NCBI RefSeq assembly: GCF_000221045.1
Contig: NC_015856.1
Location: 434,001-498,000, forward strand
Direction of reading: 5' to 3'
Source of the DNA: Collimonas fungivorans Ter331
GTDB taxonomy: Bacteria > Pseudomonadota > Gammaproteobacteria > Burkholderiales > Burkholderiaceae_D
Length of the DNA stretch: 64,000 nt
The notes under the pieces were generated by a model, which did no database searches, had not been told where the DNA came from, and saw only the letters and a list, made by a program, of their open reading frames with translations. The position numbers and the translations under genes are program-made. Below are positions 1-8,547 of this stretch, one piece after another (position 1 is the first letter of the stretch; each line of letters opens with the position of its first letter).

Positions 1-674
1 GCGAATCGAATAATCTCGACTTCTCCGCCGAATGGTATTTACCTAACTCCAGCCTGGCGTCGCTCACCGTGTTCGACAAGCGGATCAAGAACGAAATCTA
101 TACCCTGTCAAGCCAAGGAACGCTGTTTTACAACGGCGCTACCCGCACAGCGGCAATCACCCAGCCGCTGAACGCCTCCAGCTCGACATTGAACGGCGTC
201 GAATTGAACTACGTGCAAGGCTCGCTGGGCTGGTTGTCGCCTTATCTGCAAGGACTCGGCTTTAGCGGCAACCTGACCTTCCTGAACGGCGAATTGAACG
301 CGATTACCTCATCCGGCGCGACGCGCAAGATCAATCACCTGGTCAATCAGCCAGACCAGATTCGCAACCTGACGGTGTTCTACAACTACCAGAAGTTCGG
401 CGTCAACGCCGCTTACAACTGGACCGGCACCAGTTTGCGCCTGGTCGACGCCAACTTGCCAAGTCAGGACGTGTACTGGCAACCGCGCAAGCAAATCGAC
501 CTGCAGGCACGTTACGACCTCGGTGCCGGATGGAAGGCGGTTGCAGAAATCGGCAATCTGACGAATTCACCGGTCACCAGCGTAACCGGGCAAAACCGGA
601 ACCTGTTGAAGGATACCTTTTCGTTAGGCAGAACCCTCTGGATCGGCCTCAACTACGCTCCGAAAGATCTATAA
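1..674 (+). CDS. TonB-dependent outer membrane receptor, C-terminal part (partial)
   Basis: The reading frame is open from the first bases of the window (frame 3), so this is the 3' end of a longer gene; the first ATG at 69 is internal. About 220 residues are visible, rich in alternating polar and aromatic stretches such as NLTVFYNYQKFGVNAAYNW and ending in RTLWIGLNYAP. These are typical of the last beta strands of a TonB-dependent siderophore or nutrient receptor barrel. The exbB-exbD-tonB set starts 62 bases downstream on the same strand, so the receptor is probably energised by that complex. The ligand cannot be told because the plug domain and most of the barrel lie outside the window. 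Confidence 0.85.
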   Translation, partial: ESNNLDFSAEWYLPNSSLASLTVFDKRIKNEIYTLSSQGTLFYNGATRTAAITQPLNASSSTLNGVELNYVQGSLGWLSPYLQGLGFSGNLTFLNGELNAITSSGATRKINHLVNQPDQIRNLTVFYNYQKFGVNAAYNWTGTSLRLVDANLPSQDVYWQPRKQIDLQARYDLGAGWKAVAEIGNLTNSPVTSVTGQNRNLLKDTFSLGRTLWIGLNYAPKDL

Positions 675-736
675 ATCCTGGCTCCTGCCGGCGCGCCGCG
701 GGCAGGAAGTTTCCCCATTTATCAAAGGAATGGAAT

Positions 737-1453
737 ATGAACGCATTTCAACAATTCATCGACCTGAGCATGCAGTCGATGGGCATTATTCCGCTGCTGG
801 CGCTGATATTATTGATAGTGCTGGCGGTGGCCATCGAGCGCATTGCTTTTTTCGGACGCACCGTGCCATCGGGCGCCAGGATCGACCGCGAATTGTCCGC
901 CATCGATCATCGTCAGGAACAGGCGTTGCGTGAAATCGCTGTCCGCTATCGCGCCACGGTGTTCGGCGGTACTTTGCAGGCGGTGGTCGATGCGCGACAT
1001 CTGGATACTCCTGACGCGATGGATCGTTATGTAGACGAAGCTATCGTGCGCACGATGCCGCAACTCGACAAGCATCTGTGGCTGGTGAATGCGGCCGTGA
1101 CGCTGGGACCGCTGATCGGCTTGCTCGGCACCATCATCGGCATTACCGAATCGTTCAATGTGCTGGGAGCAGCTGGGCCAAGTGCGGGGGCGGTGACGGG
1201 CGGGATTGGCCATGCGCTGATCGCTACAGGTTGCGGCCTGATCGTTGCGGTCGTAGGCGTAGCCGCCAACAGCTATTTCGACAAACGCGCCCGGCTGACC
1301 ATCTTGCAACTCGATCTGTTGAAACTGATGTGCATCAACCGTTTGCACCTGACCGACTACAGCGTTGGCAAAGTGCGTTCGGTCCACGGGTCGCACGCCG
1401 CTGTACAGTCGGCGTTTGTACGTCCTGTCGGCGCTGAACTGGCAGGGGCATAA
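737..1453 (+). CDS. exbB: ExbB/TolQ-type proton channel subunit
   Basis: Protein of 238 residues from the ATG at 737, preceded by AAGGAA; an upstream in-frame ATG at 530 lies inside the receptor gene and was not used. The N-terminal membrane segment (residues about 15-37, IIPLLALILLIVLAVAIERI) and two further segments (about 115-135 and 155-180, around GPLIGLLGTIIGI and ALIATGCGLIVAVVGVAANSYF) match the MotA/TolQ/ExbB family. With ExbD it forms the inner-membrane motor that uses proton flow to drive TonB. It sits directly upstream of exbD and tonB, and the gene order and upstream receptor favour ExbB over TolQ. Confidence 0.9.
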   Translation: MNAFQQFIDLSMQSMGIIPLLALILLIVLAVAIERIAFFGRTVPSGARIDRELSAIDHRQEQALREIAVRYRATVFGGTLQAVVDARHLDTPDAMDRYVDEAIVRTMPQLDKHLWLVNAAVTLGPLIGLLGTIIGITESFNVLGAAGPSAGAVTGGIGHALIATGCGLIVAVVGVAANSYFDKRARLTILQLDLLKLMCINRLHLTDYSVGKVRSVHGSHAAVQSAFVRPVGAELAGA

Positions 1454-1454
1454 A

Positions 1455-1853
1455 ATGAGCCGCACCCGCTATATGGAGTCGCACGAGCCGCATATCGAGA
1501 TCATCCCGATGATCGACATCATGATGTTCCTGCTGATTTTTTTCATGGTGACGATGCTGAAGATGATCGATGCCAGCGGCATCAAGATCAATGTGCCGCA
1601 AGCATCAACCGCGGCGCCTCTGCCAAAAACCTCTTTGACCATCACGGTGAAGAAGGACGGCGATCTGTTTCTCGATGGACAAGCTGTTTCAGCAGCGTTG
1701 CTGACGGAGAAAATCAGGAAGCAATCCCTTGGCGCCAAGCTGGAGGTACTGATCGCCGGCGACAAGGAAGTGTCGCTGGAGAATTTGCTGCGTGTGATGG
1801 ACGTAGCCCGTGCCGCCGGCGTCGATGATATCGGCATCGCCGCTAAACGTTGA
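1455..1853 (+). CDS. exbD: ExbD/TolR-type energy transducer subunit
   Basis: Protein of 132 residues; the ATG at 1455 follows the exbB stop by one base, so translation is probably coupled. The N-terminal segment IIPMIDIMMFLLIFFMVTML carries the conserved Asp of the ExbD/TolR transmembrane helix (residue 21), which takes part in proton translocation. A periplasmic domain follows with the usual pattern SLTITVKKDGDLFLDG and LLRVMDVARAAGVDDIGIA. The ORF can be extended upstream to 1365 but that part overlaps exbB out of frame and is not likely to be translated. Confidence 0.92.
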   Translation: MSRTRYMESHEPHIEIIPMIDIMMFLLIFFMVTMLKMIDASGIKINVPQASTAAPLPKTSLTITVKKDGDLFLDGQAVSAALLTEKIRKQSLGAKLEVLIAGDKEVSLENLLRVMDVARAAGVDDIGIAAKR

Positions 1854-1862
1854 GGTGAGCAG

Positions 1863-2549
1863 ATGAGCTACGCAATGTCAGGCGCAAGCCTGCTGCCGGA
1901 ACCAGAAACGAGCCTGCGCTGGCCATTGGCACTGTTGATCGCTGGCGCCGTCGAGTTGACTTTGATCTTTCTGGTATTGGGTACTCATGCCAAGCCGGTT
2001 GTGGCATCGCTGCCGGCGCCGGTAAAAATTGCGCGCCTGGTGACGATTGCCGATGTACCTGGAGAGCCGGATCCGGCACCAACTGCGCCGCCGCAAAAAC
2101 GTGAATCCCCGAAACCTGCCGTCAAACCTTTGCCGCAGCCATCGCCGAAACCGCAGGCTGATGCGGCCCCAGTGGAATCCAAACCGGAATTACAGGCAGA
2201 TAGTACGCAGCAAGAGGCGCCTCCGGCAGCATTGCCTGTCGTGCAGAGGACGCAAGCGTCGACCTCCGCAAAAGCGGACAAGCCAGGCGCCGTGCGGCGC
2301 GGCATCGTACCCCTGGTCAGGGTTGAGCCAGATTATCCGGCGCGTGCGCTTGCCGCCAACACCGAAGGCGTCGTGGTAGCCCATGTGACGATAGAAAAGG
2401 ATGGCAGCGTTAGTAATGTAAATATCGTGCGCGCGCAGCCGCCGAAGATTTTTGATCAGGAAGCCATCCGCGCATTGATGCGCTGGAAATTTTCTCAGAA
2501 CGACGGCGGCACGGTCGGAGAGGTGGAACTACATTTCACTTTGAACTGA
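1863..2549 (+). CDS. tonB: TonB energy transducer
   Basis: Protein of 228 residues, 9 bases after exbD with AGGTGAG-type spacing. One membrane anchor (residues about 20-40, WPLALLIAGAVELTLIFLVL) is followed by a Pro/Lys-rich periplasmic linker (about 60-140). A C-terminal TonB domain follows (about 150-228) with VEPDYPARALAANTEGVV and IRALMRWKF. It transmits energy from ExbBD to outer-membrane receptors. The receptor-exbB-exbD-tonB order suggests a set dedicated to the upstream receptor, although one TonB can serve several receptors. No strong terminator was seen after it; only a weak GC-rich hairpin lies at 2608-2624. Confidence 0.92.
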   Translation: MSYAMSGASLLPEPETSLRWPLALLIAGAVELTLIFLVLGTHAKPVVASLPAPVKIARLVTIADVPGEPDPAPTAPPQKRESPKPAVKPLPQPSPKPQADAAPVESKPELQADSTQQEAPPAALPVVQRTQASTSAKADKPGAVRRGIVPLVRVEPDYPARALAANTEGVVVAHVTIEKDGSVSNVNIVRAQPPKIFDQEAIRALMRWKFSQNDGGTVGEVELHFTLN

Positions 2550-2688
2550 CTGCTGCAAATGACAGCAGGTATAAAAACTGGGCAACGGTGGCGCAGGCGA
2601 TGACCGTCGCCGCCTAATGCGGCGGTCGGCGACTTATCGTGGTTAAAAAATATCGCCTAACTTTTTACACTAAAGACAATTTTCATTT

Positions 2689-4800
2689 ATGACATCTTCT
2701 TCGCAAAGCAGACGCCGATTCCTGAAACTGGCCGCCGGTTCAACCGGCGCGGCGTTATCCCTTGGCGGCTTGCCTCTGTCGATTCAAAAAGCACTGGCCA
2801 TTCCCGCATCGTCTCCGACCGGCACCATCAAAGACGTGAAACGTGTGGTGATATTGATGCAGGAGAATCGTTCCTTCGATCATTATTTTGGCACGATGAA
2901 AGGAGTACGCGGATTCGGCGACCGGATACCCAGGCCGCAGCCGAACGGCAAATCGGTGTTTCACCAGCAGGGCAAGAACGGCAAACTTATCCTGCCGTTC
3001 AGGATGGAAATGCAGACTACGAGTGCGGGTTGCGCCGGTGGCGATTTGCCGCATGCGTGGTCTGACCAGCATGCAGCCTGGAATCATGGCAAGTACGATA
3101 GCTGGATCGAGGCCAAGAAAAATCCAGTGACAATGGGTTATTTCACAAGGGACGATATTCCCTTTCATTTTGCGTTGGCGGAAGCTTTCACCATTTGCGA
3201 TGCTTATCATTGTTCTGTACCGGGATCCACCAATCCCAACCGCTTCCATCTGATGACCGGCACTATCGATCCATCCGGCGCTGACGGCGGCCCGGTCACG
3301 TACCAGCCTAGGCCCGGTGTCTGGTCTGGCGTCGCTGGCGAAATCCCGCATGCTGCCGACAGTTATAGCTGGACGACGTATCCAGAACGCCTTCAAGAGC
3401 ACAACGTTTCCTGGCGCGTTTATCAAGGCACGAACGACATGAGTGCCTCCAGCGGTGACTATCCGAGCGACTTCAATGTGCTGCAGCACTTCTTCCGACA
3501 ATACCAATCCGCTCCGGCAACGTCGCCGTTATGGATCAACGGTTGCAGTAAATACACATTGGAAAATTTTGCGGCCGACGTGACGAATGGCACTTTGCCT
3601 CAGGTGTCGTGGTTGATGCCGCCGTTGGTTAATTCAGAACATCCGATCCGGACGCCGGCATATGGCGCCAGTTACATCAGTCAGGTGCTAAATATTCTGA
3701 CGTCCAATCCGGCCTTGTGGAGCAGTACCGTGTTCCTGGTTACCTATGACGAGAACGACGGATTTTTTGATCACATGGTGCCGCCTATGCCGCCGATGTC
3801 CCGCTTGAACGGACTCTCGACGGTCGACGTTTCGCAGGAACTTCATACTGTCGGTGACTACGTCAATCGGGCAGATAAGCTGCCATATGGCTTGGGAGCT
3901 CGAGTTCCGATGTTCGTCATATCGCCATGGTCGAAGGGCGGGGCGGTATGCTCCCAGGTATTTGACCACACCTCGATACTCCAATTCCTGGAACAGGTTT
4001 TTGATGTTCAAGAACCGAATATCAGTCCTTGGCGCAGAGCTGTGTGCGGCGATCTGACCTCGGCCTTTGATTTCTCCAAGGCGGATGCGAGTAAGCCACG
4101 TTTGCCAGACACGTCCCGATATCAAGACACATCGGATGCCCAATGCAAGCTGCCGCCGCCAGCTCCACCGGCATTGGCTGTGCTGCCACGGCAGGAAGCC
4201 GGTATACGCCGGGCCAAAGCATTGCCTTACGCATTAGCTGTCGAGGAACGGCACGATATTGACGATAACCTGGTCTGGCTGGATTTCACGAATACCGGAA
4301 ACGCCGGCGCAGTTTTTCAAATCTATGCGGGCGGCACTTCTGATGGCCCCAGGACTTACACGGTCGAAGCCGGCAAGAAATTGTCGGATGCATGGCCGGT
4401 GGCTGCCAAAACCGAAATCTACGATCTTTGCGTCTACGGTCCGAATGGTTTCTTGCGTCAATTCAAGGGAACAATCTCGGCTGCGGCGATGAAGCGAGAA
4501 CCTGTCGTAAGAGCGCATTACGATGCTATAAAGGGCAATGTCTTTTTGACTATCAAGAACAGTGGGAAGACCGCGATAAAGGTGACGGTAATCGATAATG
4601 CTTATGGCAATGCATCACGTACTCTGACGATCGCCGGCGATACCAGCGTGAAGGAACGATGGCTGCTCACATCCAGCAATCAGTGGTATGACCTTAGCGT
4701 TAGCGCGGATGACGAAGGTCATTTTGTGCGTCGTTTAGCCGGCCATGTCGAAACTGGAAAGGACTCAACTTCCGATCCGGCGCCTCATTTTTCTCAGTAG
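2689..4800 (+). CDS. plcN: Phosphocholine-type (non-haemolytic-like) phospholipase C, Tat-exported
   Basis: Protein of 703 residues, about the usual size for the bacterial phosphatidylcholine phospholipase C family. A twin-arginine signal is visible at residues 7-13 (SRRRFLK) followed by a hydrophobic stretch, so export by Tat is expected. The phosphoesterase core begins with VVILMQENRSFDHYFGTMKG (about residues 55-75), and VTYDENDGFFDH lies near 350. Two C-terminal repeats of the family-specific beta domain follow (about 505-600 and 610-690). The enzyme cleaves phosphocholine or a related headgroup from phospholipids. The symbol is given by family resemblance; haemolytic activity cannot be read from sequence. 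It has its own 139-base upstream gap, so it may be transcribed apart from tonB. Confidence 0.88.
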   Translation: MTSSSQSRRRFLKLAAGSTGAALSLGGLPLSIQKALAIPASSPTGTIKDVKRVVILMQENRSFDHYFGTMKGVRGFGDRIPRPQPNGKSVFHQQGKNGKLILPFRMEMQTTSAGCAGGDLPHAWSDQHAAWNHGKYDSWIEAKKNPVTMGYFTRDDIPFHFALAEAFTICDAYHCSVPGSTNPNRFHLMTGTIDPSGADGGPVTYQPRPGVWSGVAGEIPHAADSYSWTTYPERLQEHNVSWRVYQGTNDMSASSGDYPSDFNVLQHFFRQYQSAPATSPLWINGCSKYTLENFAADVTNGTLPQVSWLMPPLVNSEHPIRTPAYGASYISQVLNILTSNPALWSSTVFLVTYDENDGFFDHMVPPMPPMSRLNGLSTVDVSQELHTVGDYVNRADKLPYGLGARVPMFVISPWSKGGAVCSQVFDHTSILQFLEQVFDVQEPNISPWRRAVCGDLTSAFDFSKADASKPRLPDTSRYQDTSDAQCKLPPPAPPALAVLPRQEAGIRRAKALPYALAVEERHDIDDNLVWLDFTNTGNAGAVFQIYAGGTSDGPRTYTVEAGKKLSDAWPVAAKTEIYDLCVYGPNGFLRQFKGTISAAAMKREPVVRAHYDAIKGNVFLTIKNSGKTAIKVTVIDNAYGNASRTLTIAGDTSVKERWLLTSSNQWYDLSVSADDEGHFVRRLAGHVETGKDSTSDPAPHFSQ

Positions 4801-5178
4801 AAAATGAATCAGAAATACGTCTGAACCATGTGGCGAGAGTACCTGGGCTCAAGGGTGAGCCAAAACTCGGCGGTCATCACGGCTATCTTTCAGCCGGCGC
4901 ACCGTTTCCATCTTCTGCAGGCGGCCAGCGGCTATTAAATTCGTAAATCATATTTCTATGTACGGTTTTCCCTACGGTTATTTCGGGATTATCCGATGGA
5001 CGGGACAGATTGTTTTCTGTAATTATTAATCTCGTAATTGATCAATTCTGTTTCAAACAGGGCTCAATCAAGCCTGATACCGGTGGTAATCGATTATTTA
5101 TAAATAATTGATGCGGAACGACAATCTGAGATTTGTAATCTGGTTCTCGATAAACCCTTGCTATGAAGAACTTTCAAA
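4801..5178. other. Intergenic stretch without a recognisable gene
   Basis: About 380 bases, becoming AT-rich toward the right. No ORF with recognisable content, tRNA or convincing terminator was found. A perfect 12-base palindrome AATTGATCAATT sits at 5036-5047; it may be chance in AT-rich sequence. Confidence 0.5.
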
Positions 5179-5427
5179 ATGGACGAATTGACTAGTGTCG
5201 AGTTCCAAGACAACGTTGAAGCGGCATTCACGATCACGATTTCGCACGCAACCGGGCATACCACGCTGATGAAAGATGAGGCCTTGGCGATAGTCCATTT
5301 TATGACGCGAATCGGATGGCCGGATTTGCTCAAACATTCAAAAAATAACGACGAAGCATATGTAATGATGAGAGCAATTGATAAAGCTCAAATAGCGTTT
5401 TGTAATGCGCAACGTCGGCCCATATAA
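5179..5427 (+). CDS. Small hypothetical protein (possible DUF7706-like)
   Basis: Protein of 82 residues from ATG 5179 with a weak GAAG upstream. The sequence is acidic in the first third and carries DEALAIVHFMTRIGWPDLL and EAYVMMRAIDKAQIAF. That pattern resembles small beta-proteobacterial proteins of unknown function with an EAYLM-like motif; I recall this as DUF7706 but cannot confirm it. No signal peptide or membrane segment. It stands alone between a phospholipase gene and an IS scar, so the context gives no role. Confidence 0.5.
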   Translation: MDELTSVEFQDNVEAAFTITISHATGHTTLMKDEALAIVHFMTRIGWPDLLKHSKNNDEAYVMMRAIDKAQIAFCNAQRRPI

Positions 5428-5582
5428 CAGATTCATGTTCGCTAGATTCTGTCTATCTGATTATTTTGGTAGTTCCGCCATCTGAAATGGACCCGCGCAG
5501 TTATTACGTTCCTCGCATTGGAATTATTTGATTGCAGAACTAAAATATGGACAAGTGATTGAAAATAATGACTTTGTCATTG

Positions 5583-5630
5583 GACTTGCAGTCATGAGCC
5601 GTAAAGGCAATTGTTGGGATACTCTCTGCC
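5583..5630 (+). mobile_element. Scar of an IS3-family transposase (orfB fragment)
   Basis: From 5594 the DNA encodes MSRKGNCWD, the highly conserved box of IS3-family OrfB transposases (normally followed by NA-ESFF or similar). After this motif the frame loses similarity and stops within about 15 codons. No terminal repeats or orfA were found. This is best read as a very short remnant of an old insertion. The rest of 5428-5794 holds no other recognisable feature; a 70-codon ORF at 5611-5823 looks random. Confidence 0.45.
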
Positions 5631-5794
5631 CGAAGTGGACCGCCCATATCTCCAGGCGTTGCTAAGGATAGTCGATCGACCTCGGGGATTCAATTTCTCA
5701 ATAGCGATGGCCTGGTCAAGGTTGCTGATCCCCACAATGCGGGATGACGGGAAAAGAAGAACCGATCACCTACGCACGGTATCAGTGGTAATCG

Positions 5795-6820
5795 TTAGAC
5801 GTTCGCTGCAGTGTAGGTGGTAAACGGCAGAATACTCTGCACCGAATCTTTTGTGCCCTTGGCACAAATGGCGTCAGACATCACCTCGACCAGGCGGCGG
5901 GCCATCCATTCCTGCGGATGCGAAATGACCATGTCGACCCGGCCATCGATCAGCGCCTGCCGGGTGATCTCGGTCAGGTCGGGGCAGACCGTGACGAGTC
6001 CGGGTGGCCCGTCGCCTTCTTGCAGAGCCTGAATCACTCCCTCGATCCCGCCGCCAGCCACATAGATACCGACCAAGTCCGGGTGGCGCTTCAACAAATC
6101 CAGTGTGGCTACTTGAGCCAGATGGATGTCCTCCAGGCTGATCAAGGTTTCCAGCACCTGAAATTCCGGTGCGTATTCGCGAAAATAGGAGCGGAAGCTG
6201 ATTTCGGCCTGCTCTTGGCACAGGTAGCGGTGGCTGCCCACCATGAGGCCGACCTTCCCCGGAACGCTGCTGAGGCGAGAGATGGCCCATGCCGCCGTGC
6301 GGCCGACTTTGCGTTGATCGAGTCCGACATAGCCGGCGCATGCCTCGGCGGTCAGATCCGAAATCAGTGCGAACACAGGCGTGCCCTGGGCGCTGAGCTG
6401 GCCGATCGCCTGACTGATCTGCGGATGGTCAGCGGCTACGATGGCGATAGCATCCACCTTGCTGCTGAGTTCATGCAGCTTTGCGACCATGTGCTGCGGC
6501 GTCAGTTCATCGAGAAATTCGACAATGGCTTTCCCGTGCGGGGCGGTTTGCATCTGTGCGGCGACGATCAGCGCTTCGCCCAGTGCGCGGTAGAAGTGGG
6601 TGCTGCGTTTTTGCAGGATGAATCCGAGCCGGTAGCCGGCCATTCTCTCGTCGATGCGATGGCGAATCAGCCCGGCGCGGCGAAAGCCGAGGTTTTCCGC
6701 CGCCTCCAATACTCGCTGTGCGGTTTCCGGCCGTACGCTTGCCCTCTTGTTGATCACCCGATCGACGGTCGCTACGCCGACGCCGGCTTCCTTTGCTACA
6801 TCCGTCATCGTTGGGTTCAT
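5795..6820 (-). CDS. LacI-family transcriptional regulator
   Basis: Protein of 341 residues. The N-terminal helix-turn-helix is clear: TMTDVAKEAGVGVATVDRVI (residues 4-23), followed by the hinge-helix region VLEAAENLGFRR. The remainder is a periplasmic-binding-protein fold as found in sugar and inositol responsive LacI proteins (for example YRLGFILQKRSTHFYRALGEAL at the start of the sensor domain). It is divergent from the oxygenase operon starting at 7015, with about 195 bases between them, so it most likely controls that operon and itself. The ligand is unknown; a sugar, cyclitol or derivative is inferred from the family and the neighbouring TIM-barrel gene. Confidence 0.9.
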   Translation of the reverse strand: MNPTMTDVAKEAGVGVATVDRVINKRASVRPETAQRVLEAAENLGFRRAGLIRHRIDERMAGYRLGFILQKRSTHFYRALGEALIVAAQMQTAPHGKAIVEFLDELTPQHMVAKLHELSSKVDAIAIVAADHPQISQAIGQLSAQGTPVFALISDLTAEACAGYVGLDQRKVGRTAAWAISRLSSVPGKVGLMVGSHRYLCQEQAEISFRSYFREYAPEFQVLETLISLEDIHLAQVATLDLLKRHPDLVGIYVAGGGIEGVIQALQEGDGPPGLVTVCPDLTEITRQALIDGRVDMVISHPQEWMARRLVEVMSDAICAKGTKDSVQSILPFTTYTAANV

Positions 6821-6836
6821 GATATTTCCTCATATT

Positions 6837-6851
6837 TGATAGAAACCATCA
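6837..6851. promoter_or_regulatory. Possible LacI-type operator
   Basis: TGATAGAAACCATCA is an imperfect inverted repeat 16 bases upstream of the lacI-family start codon, inside the divergent promoter region. The arms match at five of six positions. The assignment rests only on position and symmetry. Confidence 0.25.
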
Positions 6852-7014
6852 TTCTGCATTTTGAATCATTGATAGTTACTGATGCGGAATGCGTCTTCCT
6901 TATTGTAGATCATTTCCAACTAACTATACTTACAACAGCTGAATGCTGTCACTGCAGCGGGTCCGATATCTTGATATTAGGAATGAGATACTTTCGATAC
7001 AAGGATGATAGAAA

Positions 7015-8103
7015 ATGATAGATGATGTGATGGATAGAGACTACAGCCTTGAGGGGCCGTGCGGTAAACAGGCTGCCACCAAAGGGCTGGTGTCGGCGCA
7101 ATGGTTTGCCTGCACGGTCGATCGCAAGCAGATGAAGCAGCTGATGCAGCGCGACGACCGGCAAGGGCTCAAATATCTGGGCAGCTGGCTGCTGCTGTTG
7201 ATCGGCAGCGGGACGCTGGCTTACTTCTCGTGGGGCAGCGTCTGGGCGGTGCCGGCATTTCTACTGTACGGCCTGTTTTACTCGATGTCGGACCACACCT
7301 CGCACGAGCTTTCGCACGGCACGCCGTTCAAGAGCGGCTGGTTGAATACATTCTTTTCTCAGCTGTCCGCCTTTATGGCGCTGCACGAACCGGTGTACTG
7401 GCGCTGGAGCCATGCGCGCCACCATACGGACACGATCATCGTCGGCAACGATAGGGAAATCGCTTTTCCGCGCCCAATCCGGTTGCTGGGTTTGTTCGCC
7501 GACTTTTTCTTTCTCAAGTCCGGTACCATCGAACTGTTGCGCATCATCCGTCATGCGTTCGGTAGCGTGAGCCAAGCCACTCGCTCGTTCGTGCCTCCTT
7601 CCGAGATCAAACGAATGATTCGTATGAGCCAGCTTTACACGTTGATCTTCGGCGGTACAGTGGCTTGGTGCTTCGCAATCGGCAGTATCCTCCCTGCGTT
7701 GTTTATCGTCCTGCCACACTTCTACGGCGCGCCGCTGAGCCAGGTGTTCAACATCACCCAGCATGCCGGCCTGGCCGAAGACGTGCTCGACCACCGTGAA
7801 AACACGCGCACCGTACAGCTCAATCCTTTGCTCGCCTTCCTCTATATGAATATGAACTACCACGTCGAACACCATATGTTCCCGATGGTGCCGTTCTATA
7901 ACTTGCCCAAGCTGCACGCGTTTATCAAGGACCAATGCCCGCCTGCGCATCCGGGATTGCTCGATGCTTACCGTGAAATCATCCCCACGTTGTGGCGTCA
8001 ACGCAAAGACGCGAGTTTTTACGTCAAGCGCCAGATCCCGAGGCAGATCGATGAACAGTCTGCTTCTGGCAGTACCCGACAGAAACAGACCACCTACGCA
8101 TAA
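7015..8103 (+). CDS. Fatty-acid-desaturase-family membrane oxygenase, MocD-like
   Basis: Protein of 362 residues with the three histidine boxes of the membrane di-iron desaturase/hydroxylase superfamily: HTSHELSH (about residues 93-100), HARHH (about 137-141) and HVEHH (about 283-287). Hydrophobic segments lie near 55-90 and 210-240. AAGGA lies nine bases before the ATG. It is followed by a Rieske ferredoxin and a ferredoxin reductase, which would supply electrons. This trio is the arrangement of rhizobial mocD-mocE-mocF, whose products demethylate the rhizopine 3-O-methyl-scyllo-inosamine. A similar O- or N-demethylation or hydroxylation of a small polar substrate is inferred here. A lipid desaturase is less likely because of the partners. 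Confidence 0.82.
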   Translation: MIDDVMDRDYSLEGPCGKQAATKGLVSAQWFACTVDRKQMKQLMQRDDRQGLKYLGSWLLLLIGSGTLAYFSWGSVWAVPAFLLYGLFYSMSDHTSHELSHGTPFKSGWLNTFFSQLSAFMALHEPVYWRWSHARHHTDTIIVGNDREIAFPRPIRLLGLFADFFFLKSGTIELLRIIRHAFGSVSQATRSFVPPSEIKRMIRMSQLYTLIFGGTVAWCFAIGSILPALFIVLPHFYGAPLSQVFNITQHAGLAEDVLDHRENTRTVQLNPLLAFLYMNMNYHVEHHMFPMVPFYNLPKLHAFIKDQCPPAHPGLLDAYREIIPTLWRQRKDASFYVKRQIPRQIDEQSASGSTRQKQTTYA

Positions 8104-8186
8104 GCAAGAAAGCGCGGCACAGCCCTCCCCAAAAAAACCAGCCATGCCGGTAAAGCGAGCCGACGGCGACCAACAGGACAACAGCA

Positions 8187-8501
8187 ATGAGCCAATGGAT
8201 AGCAGCCTGCGCAGTAGACGACATCGAGCAGGAAGACGTCGCGCGCTTCGACCACGAAGGACGCACCTTCGCCATCTACCGGTCCCCGGATGACGCGTTT
8301 TTCGCGACCGACGGCGTCTGCACTCACGAAAAGGTACATCTGGCCGACGGTCTGGTGATGGACCACATTATCGAGTGTCCCAAGCATAACGGCCGCTTCG
8401 ATTATCGAACCGGCAAGGCGCAGGGAGCGCCTGTCTGCGTCAGTTTGACGACTTACACCGTCAAGGTCGAAGGCGATCAAGTGTGGATCAACCTGGACTG
8501 A
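8187..8501 (+). CDS. Rieske [2Fe-2S] ferredoxin, MocE-like
   Basis: Protein of 104 residues. The Rieske motifs are CTHEKVHL (C-x-H) and CPKHNGRFD (C-x2-H), about 18 residues apart, which bind a [2Fe-2S] cluster. No membrane anchor or signal, so it is a soluble electron carrier. It lies 83 bases after the desaturase-like gene and 46 bases before the ferredoxin reductase on the same strand. Its likely job is to pass electrons from the reductase to the di-iron oxygenase, as proposed for MocE. Confidence 0.9.
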   Translation: MSQWIAACAVDDIEQEDVARFDHEGRTFAIYRSPDDAFFATDGVCTHEKVHLADGLVMDHIIECPKHNGRFDYRTGKAQGAPVCVSLTTYTVKVEGDQVWINLD

Positions 8502-8547
8502 TGCCTGATACAAGGCTGTTATCGCGGGGAACGCAAAATCGTGGGAT

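Noticed and set aside
5611-5823. Plus-strand ORF of 70 codons near the IS3 scar
   Set aside because: No similarity, no ribosome site, overlaps the end of the LacI gene.
5918-7018. ORF of 366 codons opposite the LacI-family gene
   Set aside because: No domain, and it covers the divergent promoter region; the LacI protein is complete on the other strand.
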